Notes under the pieces: model-generated | Database searches by the model: none | What the model saw: only the letters and a program-made list of their open reading frames with translations | What the model was told of the DNA's origin: nothing | In this document: positions 21,045-48,471 of the stretch, piece after piece | Numbering within the stretch: position 1 is the stretch's first letter | Layout: every line of letters begins with the position of its first letter | Source of the DNA: Priapulus caudatus | Taxonomy: Eukaryota; Priapulida; Priapulimorpha; Priapulimorphida; Priapulidae | Direction of reading: 5' to 3' | DNA: 48,471 nt | Assembly (NCBI RefSeq): GCF_000485595.1 | Contig: NW_014577462.1 | Location: 211,025 to 259,495, forward strand | Translations under genes and position numbers: made by a program

Positions 21045-22365
21045 GTATATATGTACACGTGTGTGTGCTATTACACATCATGTTATGTTCATGTTAGATA
21101 CACGATGTGATCATATAGTCGACTTTCCTTAGGCATGCAGTCATTGATGATAATATCAAACGATTCAGATATTTTCCTCATTCTCATGTTTAAACTTACA
21201 GGATTTTATTGAAACACAACTAACCTCTGCACAGTTGTCGTCTGGTAGCTTATTATCTCTATAAAAAGCAGTATTAAGTGGCAAATTCTTTGGATCGAAG
21301 TGGCACAAATACATAAGGGACAGTGAATGGAACATGACATTTGTATTTTCTATAATTGTTGAGCAATTCATAGAAGCTGGCATATATGTCTGCTAGTCTT
21401 TTATAATCATGAATTCACCAATCGGTAGAAGAACCCTGGATCTGGTATGAAACGGTCATACCATGTCGTGTATACATGTAAGGACTACCCGTAATATTTT
21501 ACGAATTATGAATGAAGCGTGTTATGAACACCATCACGATTACGTGTTTACGCTTTTACTAGCACTTAGCCTGGAGCACCGTTTTAATTGTCAATTGGCT
21601 CAAAATGTTGTAAGCTGAAGAGTGAGTTATTATATCGTTTGACTGTTAAGCCACCAACGTCACGTGGCTGTGTGTTACACTGCTCGCAATGAGTTTTGAA
21701 TGCGTGACTCTACATGCGTTCAGACAAAAATTGTCTTATTTGCGCTGATCTGAATTTTAAAGGACTTACGTTCTTTCATGCATAGATTTGAATTTAAAAG
21801 TAATTTCGTGTTTTTCGATCACCGTGCCATGCATGTGGAGTGCGATAGTGTGATATTGCACAGGTATCATACTTCTTGCTTGAGTAATGCATTCTTATAG
21901 GATGTGATCCGTGATCAGTAGGTGTATTGGTGTTTACCATATCGCATTCTATGTTTGTAAATGGGGTTTGTAGCTGGCTGTGTGAGTGATTGCAGTAATT
22001 CATGCAGTAGTGGATACTGGTGGGAAAGGGTTAGAGACATGGCAGTATAGATATTGTATATATCGTGAACATCGGCAATCGTCATGTATACACCTTAATC
22101 TTATCGTAACTCCCACCAGCGGAGCGTGTAAATATTGTGTCAGTGGTGTTACTGTGTAATACTTATCAAGAGCTGATAATACATTTGCATAATAACGTGT
22201 TATTAGCTCTTGTACTTGTTCATATAGCTCTAGCACTGTTTCTTATGCTACATGAGTTACTGTTATTATTGAAACCCCGTTTGTTACAGTCACCATATCT
22301 TACTACTGTTCTGAGTGCACGTATTTACTAGGCTTACACATAAGGGAATTCGCTGATATTCGAAT

Positions 22366-22397
<32 letters not shown>

Positions 22398-23604
22398 TGC
22401 GTGCGTGTGGATGAACGTGTGTGCGTGTGTGCGTGTGCGTGCGCCGCGTGTGTGTGTGCGTGTGTGTGGATGAGCATGAGATTGTGTGTGTACGGGTACA
22501 GAGGTTCATGTGCCTGTGTCTGCTTTGCAGGTAGTTGTCAGTTCTTCCTGCCATCGTCACTGTTTAGTTGTGCCTTGTCCGATGAAGTGAAGGTCACGAT
22601 TATATTGATGTGCTGCTTTGATATTGTACATATATGGAAAGAGTTGTTGTTGTTGTTGTTGCAGCAGCTCAGTATCATGTTTTGGCATAAATTTCGCACT
22701 GATTTCTCAAAGGTGGCCTGCATTGTCAAGTGTGAGCATATCACATTCTCTATGTAATGGTTCTATATACGCCAGGCAAGCAGTAGTGGCAGGAAGTTTC
22801 GCGTTATCTGTTGGTATTGCTGCGTAACATTTCGTCATGTTGTCATTGGCATTTCCCGTAATCCTACCCAACTAACTAGTTCAAGACAATAAGACGTGTC
22901 TTACGCGCGAGCGTGCTATAAGTTGAAGGTGAAAAGAGCACCTTGGAAGTTTCTGATGACCTTGAAGTCAAATGTTCAAAGACATATTTTATATGCGGGA
23001 ATGCTTGTTTTTCGGGTGATGCGCACATGCACTGTTGCGTTTATTTTATTATATGTTGAGAATTGAAATAGGTTTTTAATTTGTATTCCACTGATGTACT
23101 TAGTCCTCATTCTCATCTGTTATGTCAACCCTTCAGCAGGCTCGGCTTAAGAAGGATGGAGCTGCTTTTAAGGTGTATGTTTTGGTGCTGAAAACTGATT
23201 GTTTGTTGATCTGTAAATAATTGACGCGTTGAAAGCGGCGTATAGGTACCGTACATTTGTTGACTTTTAATCATGAATGCACATCACATCTTTTTCCACA
23301 TCGCACCTTGAGTTGTGTTGCTTTTGTTGTACTGCATTTGCTCCTACCCTCGATCAAACTCGCAGAACTTACAAACTCGATCGACTAATCTCACAGCAGT
23401 CATCCGGCGGTGAAGTTTTGACGATAGCAGGGCCGTTGTAGCATGTATGTTACTGTTACGTTAGAAAAAAAGTCACATTGAATGAAAAGGTATATTTTGT
23501 AGACCTATCATGCAAACGTAGGGACTCGTAATGGTTCTGGTCATCACATACTATAAATACGGCTTAGTAGTTGTTATGTATATATGTTTGCTTGCCATTC
23601 CTTA
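21045..23604. other. Intergenic region between convergent genes, no gene seen
   Basis: No exon-like conserved frame. It contains a (GT/GCGT)n microsatellite at about 22366-22480 and a (GTT)n run at about 22644-22662. Short open frames here lack recognisable domains. Confidence 0.6.
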
Positions 23605-23820
23605 AGGGGGGCTTATGTCGGGCTTGCGAGCCGACTCGACTGGAAGCAACTGGCTGCAATTCACTGCGACTGCAGTGCTTACGTCGGTGGACTGCGATGC
23701 GACTGCCTGCGACTGGCCGCCACTAGTTGCTCGGAATAGAACAATGGGCAAGTCGACGCAATTAGTCGCTGCCGATCGCTTCCAGTCGAGTCGGCTCGCA
23801 AGCCCGACATAAGCCCCCCT
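23605..23820. mobile_element. 216-bp Harbinger-type MITE with TTA target duplication
   Basis: The ends are AGGGGGGCTTATGTCGGGCT and its reverse complement. The inverted repeats extend for about 43 bp (through TTGCGAGCCGACTCGACTGG AAGC) with no mismatch that I could find. TTA lies immediately before (23602-23604) and after (23821-23823), the 3-bp duplication expected of PIF/Harbinger. Near-perfect arms suggest recent insertion. Confidence 0.85.
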
Positions 23821-24596
23821 TTAGGTTGCTGCAGCGCTAGGCATCGTAGATCCGGATATATAGTGATAAGAATCATATACAACCCCCGTAACAAATGGAT
23901 TTCTCCCAAAGATTTGTGATTTCAAGCAGTAAGCAATGTTTAACTTATCATGTGCTTTGTTCTGCAGTAAGTGCGTAAGAGACGATCAAATTGCAATAAA
24001 GGCCGCCACTACTGCGTGCTAACAAGATTATCATTCCGTGAAAGTTGTCATAGCCAGACTGCCCTTGCATCCATTTGTAATTGGACGAATTTCAACGTGG
24101 TAGGTGTCCGCCTTCGGCTTATGTTGATGTGTTGGTGCCGGTAGATTTCATACTGGCAGGTAGAGAGGAGAACAAGGGGTGTAATCATATATTTATTAAA
24201 TTGTTGCACAGTGATATTTTAAAACCTATATTAAAATCATTATTGTTTAATAAAATTGTGCAAGTTTGTTAAAGCAGTTTGTTGCAACTGTGGTTATTTG
24301 TTGCAATTCACAAGGGTGTAACCTACCCAATCGTCTGCCACATTCATGCAAATTTTAGACTGTAATAGAGATGCAGTCTATACGCACTTCACAAAACGTG
24401 GTACACGTATTAATGTAATTTCTGCTGTTCTTTTCATTTATTCATTATTTGCTATATTACATGGTATCATCATGTATGTTTTTATACTCTATACTACAGA
24501 GTTTTGATATTTCCATGGTACTTTGTCGAAACATAGATCAGACACTCCTATACAACAATAGCAACCAAAACCCGCGAATTCACTTCACACAGCATA
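23821..24596. other. Intergenic, nothing recognised
   Basis: AT-rich sequence without recognisable exons or repeats. A short open frame at 24081-24272 matches nothing I know. Confidence 0.5.
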
Positions 24597-24602
24597 TTTA
24601 TT
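24597..24602 (-). terminator. Candidate DZANK1 poly(A) signal (AATAAA on minus)
   Basis: TTTATT on the plus strand reads AATAAA on the minus strand about 640 bp beyond the DZANK1 stop. Plausible position, but not proven. Confidence 0.35.
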
Positions 24603-24730
24603 GAAAGCGTATACAAACGTGACAAGTTCAACTTCATAAGACAATAAACGCACTGTATTTAAAGCTTCACATCTATGTACCACATAGGAGCATGACAATT
24701 CTGAATGCAGATACAGTATATATATGATAC

Positions 24731-24778
24731 CAGGAGTAAGATAATATAGGATTATAATCCTATATTATCTTACTCCTG
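24731..24778. repeat. Perfect 48-bp palindrome (mini foldback element)
   Basis: Two 24-bp arms with no spacer, beginning CAGGAGTAAGATAATATAGG. The terminus resembles that of the larger foldback at 30541-31141 (ATCAGGAGTAGATAATAAGG) and the one at 36024-36089. The flanks share GAT(AC) on both sides. It lies in the probable DZANK1 3' UTR or just downstream. Confidence 0.85.
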
Positions 24779-25015
24779 ATGATACGTATACTACACGAAT
24801 GTAATGTCTTTGCTTATTATGTGTCTCTTATACTTCGTGCAGTTGCGGACTGAGCCTGCCTCTAGTAATAAATATTTCTCAGACGTGCACGTGCATAACA
24901 TCAGTGGAGTCTTTAGAGCTGCTCGAGTGTTAATCTATGTACGACTAGATATATTGCACTAACATCTAGAGTGTGATAGAGAGATTACATCGAGATTCCC
25001 GCAGTAACCAAATAG

Positions 25016-25192
25016 TACTGTATACGCCATATTTTTCGCGTACAGATATTTTCGCGAATTTAGACGATGGAAAATTTCGCGGTCGGTGAATTATGAAAAA
25101 TTCGGTGTGATTTATTCGCGTGTTGTTATTTTCGCGGTCGGGGACGCGTTCGCGAAAATTAAACCACCGCGAAATATACAGCGTATACAGTA
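25016..25192. mobile_element. TTCGCG-rich MITE with TA target duplication
   Basis: The ends are CTGTATACG and CGTATACAG, flanked by TA on both sides. The interior is rich in TTTTCGCG/CGCGAAAA and inverted around its centre. A second copy, in the opposite orientation and interrupted by a hAT element, occupies 31531-33071. Probably Tc1/mariner-mobilised, judging from the TA. Confidence 0.8.
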
Positions 25193-25243
25193 GTACCTTC
25201 TCAACCTGCGAGGACTAGCCGGCAATGCCAACGCATCAGCACA

Positions 25244-44719
<19,476 letters not shown>

Positions 44720-44974
44720 GGTGATAATAGAATTGGAGAAATTCTTCCAAGCCTATTTTAAATCCTGTAATAAAATATTAATAATATAGTATGGATAAAA
44801 ATAACTATGGACAAGTAACGGTACCGTGGCGTACGTGTAAATAAAACTGTGTCACTGGCAATGGCAATCGGGCACTGGCACTGGCGCTGAGAGGGTCTAT
44901 GTCCCCCAGGGTACTACCGGAACGTACCATGGGTACTGTCCGGTATACCGGAACGTACCCAGGTACTATCAAGA

Positions 44975-45674
44975 GTGCATAATAGAGAAGAGTATGACAC
45001 GGTTTTAACAGCGTTTTGCATAGTTTTCAACTTGTAAATATTCTATCAATATGTGAATAAATATATTCAAACTTTACCTTGTTTTCGTCTATGATTCTCC
45101 CTTAATCATATGACACCACCAATTTACCTGAAAATCGTATGTGTTCTTCAAAAAAGTTATTTGAATACGACACGGTTTCGTACAGTTTTCATGCATGGAT
45201 GCATGTTTCAGACCAAACTTTGTTATGAGATTAGTGTTCTATTGTCTATGACGGAACTTTGGGGGCCGTATGGGATATTAGCATTGAATTGTATTCAGCG
45301 TGCAGCGTTTCACGTGCTAAAAATAAATGTGCTCACGGCTCAGCTTAGCTAAGCAGCTGATTCCTTTACGCGCCCCCAGCGTACCGCTCATGACAATAAG
45401 AACACTAATCCATCAAAAAGTATTGGCTCTGAAACATGCATCACTTGCTCCGTGAAAACGTTACGAAACGTGTCGTATTCAAGATAAACTTTTGAAGAAC
45501 ACATACGATTTTCAGGTAAAATGTGGTGTCATTATTGATTAAAGAGAACTCATAGACGAAAACAAGGTAAAGTTAGAATAGTATTTATTCAGCATATTGG
45601 AATAGAATATTTACAAGTTTGAAAACTAGCAAACCGGCTGTAAATACCGTGTCATACTCTTCTCTATTATGCAC
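44975..45674. mobile_element. 700-bp foldback element
   Basis: Arms start GTGCATAATAGAGAAGAGTA + TGACACGG, identical at both ends, and continue with good similarity (CTTGTTTTCGTCTATGA, GTGTTCTTCAAAA) to a unique centre at about 45290-45370. Non-coding. Confidence 0.88.
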
Positions 45675-45920
45675 ATCTTTGGTACTATCTAATATGCCGC
45701 GGACCATAACCTCGCCTATCCATTAACTGAGTACTTAAAGAGGGAAGTCGCCTACGCCTACTTTGAGGGATCATAGCGGTCATGTCCGCCCAGGGTTTAC
45801 TGCCGGAACGTACCTTGGGTCACGGTCCGGTTTATACCGAACATACACCTGGTAACTATGCTCAGTACTGATAATGTTTAGCGGTTGGGGTTGGTTAATG
45901 TTAGGGTAGGGTTAGGTCCG

Positions 45921-46315
45921 CAGGGGTGGGCAAACTGCGCCCAGCGGGACGCGCTGCAGGCAAATAAAAAAATAAGATAATAATTAATTTTTTTTTTTTT
46001 TTTAAATCAATAAAATTTTTGCAAAGTCAACATGTTTGTGCTATGAACCGAGGCTGACATTTCAGTGTTCATAAGAATTTAGTGTTCTAATTTGTCTCTG
46101 ACGTTCGCTCTGCAAGCGCCATTTCAGGCTAATTATGGGCCAGAGATTGGGACGCCCCTTGAGGCGAAACGCACTTATTATCGCGCGTGTAATTACGTTA
46201 ATTACGTAACGCGCGTGTAGAGCGGCACCGTCCCCGATTTAAAAGGTGCTGCCCTTTGACTTTCATGGCTGCCACTAATGCCGGCCACCGCTTGAAAAAG
46301 TTTGCCACACCACTG
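45921..46315. mobile_element. 395-bp hAT-type MITE
   Basis: Ends CAGGGGTGGGCAAACTGC and, reversed, CAGTGGTGTGGCAAACTT, the common hAT terminus. I could not see a matching 8-bp duplication. Contains a T16-like run and an ATTACGTTAATTACGTAA palindrome. Confidence 0.65.
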
Positions 46316-47039
46316 GTTGGGGAGTAGGCTAAGGCGACTCCCTAGACACGTTAGTGAGTAGCGGGAGGTACGTCCGGCATATTAGATAGTACCAGCAGAG
46401 GCATTGCTGTAGAGAGATATGCTTGGTACCAGTACGTTCCGGTATACAGGACCGACCCAGGGAAACGTTCCGGCATAACCGGGACATAATACGCGTTCAC
46501 TACGTACCGTAAAACCCAGTTACGAACGCGTATTCTTACGGACTCCGTAACGATACGCATAATATGATTTTATAATATTTAGCGTGACCTTGAGTTAAAA
46601 CAGCGTTCACACCCGTAGTTTTGGCAATGTACAGTACGTCGGCTGTAAACACAAACAGCTGTAATATTATGTTTTATGCATTACAAAAATTGCAAATGTA
46701 GTCAACAACAACGTGTGCTGTTGCTGGCTACCAATCGTAACAGCATTTTCGGAAAACATGGTTTTACAGCTATCTGCATACATGTCACAAACCAATTAGC
46801 AACATTTATAACTTAATCTTAATTTGGTTCAAGATAGAGATGAGTCCAGCGGCCCGTTGTCAGAAACAAAAATTAGTCTTTAACATTAGTCTAACAAACA
46901 TTTCTTCGTAGACCGTCGACAGCTGCTTTGTTTTCCTATTTTTTAATACGCGTATAGCCATAAGCCAGGTCGTTCACCAACTTTGTCACGGACCGCTAAT
47001 CGTGGTTGTAATAGCTATAAGCGTCCGGTTCACAATGTT

Positions 47040-47160
47040 GAAAGGACGTCCGCTATAACGCGTATAGCTATAGCCGGTCGTTCACACGTCCGCTATACGC
47101 GTATAGCTATAGCCGGTCGTTCACACGTCCGCTATACGCGTATAGCTATACGAAGTACGT
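47040..47160. repeat. 38-bp tandem repeat with palindromic core
   Basis: Three adjacent copies of CGTCCGCTATACGCGTATAG + CTATAGCCGGTCGTTCACA. ACGCGTATAGCTATA is partly self-complementary. A diverged form (CGTATAGCCATAAGCCAGGT) lies at about 46950. Confidence 0.85.
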
Positions 47161-47520
47161 AGGAAACGCACTCATTTTGTCAGGATAGTGATACGCATTT
47201 CGAACTGAGTATAGCTATACGTGGTCGTTCAGACGAGGGAAATTTATCGCGAGTACGTACGAAACTCTGTTTCGTACGCGTACGAACCGTGGATTTTGCT
47301 ACGTGTGAACGCGCTAATAGACCCTCTCTGGTTCTTACTATTACGAGTCTTAGCCCTACTTCGGAGTACTCCCTAACCCTAACCATATTATCATTATCAA
47401 ATAGTTACCAGGGTACGGCAAGGTACCGGTAATTAATTTACTTCATACTCAACATCAATAAAAAGCAAGTTATTAGAGGCCAAGCCAAAAAAACACAGTC
47501 ACAGATACACTACTAGTACT

Positions 47521-47611
47521 AGATATAATAATGTAACCCAAACCCAGTAGGATAGGAGGATAGGACAAACCCAAACCCTATCCTCCTGGGTTTGGGTTAC
47601 ATTATTGTATC
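47521..47611. repeat. 91-bp foldback
   Basis: AGATATAATAATGTAACCCA + AACCCA is inverted at 47585-47611 (GGGTTTGGGTTACATTATTG). Short loop with AGGATAGGAGGATAGG. Confidence 0.85.
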
Positions 47612-47716
47612 TACAGATACACACGCAAGAGAGGTTGAAAGCTTGCTTCGTCGCTCGTTCATGAGTGAGTGACGTCACGTCCATGCGGACTCACAATTCT
47701 GCTTTAAGGTGCATTG

Positions 47717-47768
47717 TGACCCTAACCCTAACCCTAATCCTAACTCTAAAAAATAACCCTAACCCTAT
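47717..47768. repeat. Interstitial telomere-like repeat (CCCTAA)n
   Basis: GACCCTAACCCTAACCCTAA, then degenerate units. CCCTAA is the complement of the metazoan TTAGGG telomere repeat. The following stretch to 48407 holds no recognised feature. Confidence 0.85.
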
Positions 47769-48404
47769 TAAAAACAAAATTAATTAAATATTGTACAGTC
47801 GAAACTGTGACGTATGTCTGACGTATGTGAACGACGAAACAAGCTTTCAACCTTTTCGATACACACACAAATAAACGCAGCCATGATGTAAATATTTATT
47901 GGCGTTACTAGGCCAAAAATAGCGTGCTGGGTTCCGATTGGTAGATATATTTTGAATTAAAACCAATGCAGAACATTATAGAAACTCTAACTAATTTATT
48001 TCAAGGTACCTTATTTCAATTAAACTCGATTACTTATTTTTGTTGCTATTTTCGTGATATTTTTCATCTCTATAAACAACCGAGCAGCTAATCTAATCAC
48101 GCCCTCTAGCGGATCATTATAATTGTAAGTAATAGTTGATTTATCCGTAAAAACCAGATAACCAAAACAATGACCTATGTAACATCTTGGGATGATTTTG
48201 CAAAAGCTGCAGAAAGAATATACTTAGCTGATCATCTATATAGAGTAAGTGTTTATTTACTGGTAGTGGTACTGCCTCTTGGCAGTCTTCACATTCACAA
48301 TCACAGTTCACAGCTTCACTGTCGTGGCGTCATTCAATCATTGTCCTTAGCCACAAGTTCCGGCCCAAGGATAGAGAACATGGGTCCCAATAAAACCAAT
48401 GTGC

Positions 48405-48471
48405 CTAACCCTAACCCTAACTCTAATTCTAACCCTAACCCTCACCCTAAACCTAACCCTAACCCTAACAA
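48405..48471. repeat. Telomere-like repeat (CCCTAA)n at window end
   Basis: CCTAACCCTAACCCTAACTC and further variants run to the last base. C-rich strand on plus, so it is not oriented as a right-hand chromosome end. Confidence 0.88.

Larger units (their letters stand above)
44889..47330. other. Inverted-repeat mosaic upstream of DZANK1
   Basis: Left end GAGAGGGTCTATGTCCCCCA, right end TAATAGACCCTCTCTGG, roughly inverted. CCGGAACGTACC or close relatives occur at about 44920, 44948, 45803 and, inverted, 46430. GGTACTATCTAATATGCC (45680) is inverted at 46375-46393. CGTTCACAC phrases recur at 46600-47310. Contains the foldback at 44975 and the hAT MITE at 45921. No coding sequence. Confidence 0.55.

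Noticed and set aside
48405-48471. Chromosome end (telomere)
   Set aside because: Only a few degenerate units, and the C-rich strand is on plus at the right edge, opposite to a native right telomere.

Overview
The window is eukaryotic nuclear DNA from an invertebrate animal: two multi-exon genes with GT-AG introns, dense non-autonomous DNA transposons, a tRNA-derived SINE, and TTAGGG-type repeats. The repeat mix resembles that of marine invertebrates; the sequence does not let me name a phylum. It also looks like an incompletely polished long-read assembly, with a 10-N gap, a near-identical duplication on both sides of the gap, and tandem arrays full of single-base indels.

Left half (about 2.0-20.2 kb, + strand): an orthologue of BAHD1, a chromatin protein with a C-terminal BAH domain. 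Readable pieces are a large basic exon (1976-3813), a second large low-complexity exon (4334-6156), two BAH exons (13623-13785, 14271-14439) and the terminal exon (19990-20182, stop TAA). Two things are wrong or remarkable. The middle of the first large exon (roughly 2.77-3.54 kb) codes on the opposite strand, as if flipped in place. The two BAH exons are present a second time (16959-17121, 17608-17776) on the far side of the N gap. Exon phases allow only one pair in a frame-preserving transcript.

Right half (25.2-44.7 kb, - strand): a complete 18-exon orthologue of DZANK1 (double zinc ribbon and ankyrin repeat protein). The spliced coding sequence I reconstructed is 2340 nt (779 aa plus stop), with every intron GT-AG and every phase consistent. 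It has an N-terminal beta-sandwich-like region, five zinc ribbons (one per exon), a conserved central block and C-terminal ankyrin repeats. The two genes are convergent, with about 5 kb between their stop codons.

Introns and flanks are full of repeats: a hAT transposase relic at the left edge, hAT/mariner/Harbinger-type MITEs, a three-copy ~0.58 kb dispersed repeat, several foldback elements with 4-bp target duplications, and a ~2.5 kb giant foldback in DZANK1 intron 11. That foldback has outer arms of a short tandem repeat and inner arms that are a purine/pyrimidine hairpin. The last 3.6 kb is a mosaic of inverted repeats, a 38-bp tandem repeat and degenerate CCCTAA repeats in an orientation incompatible with a right-hand chromosome end. 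The strongest leads are the inverted BAHD1 segment, the duplicated BAH exons, the giant foldback and the size series of foldback elements sharing one terminus.
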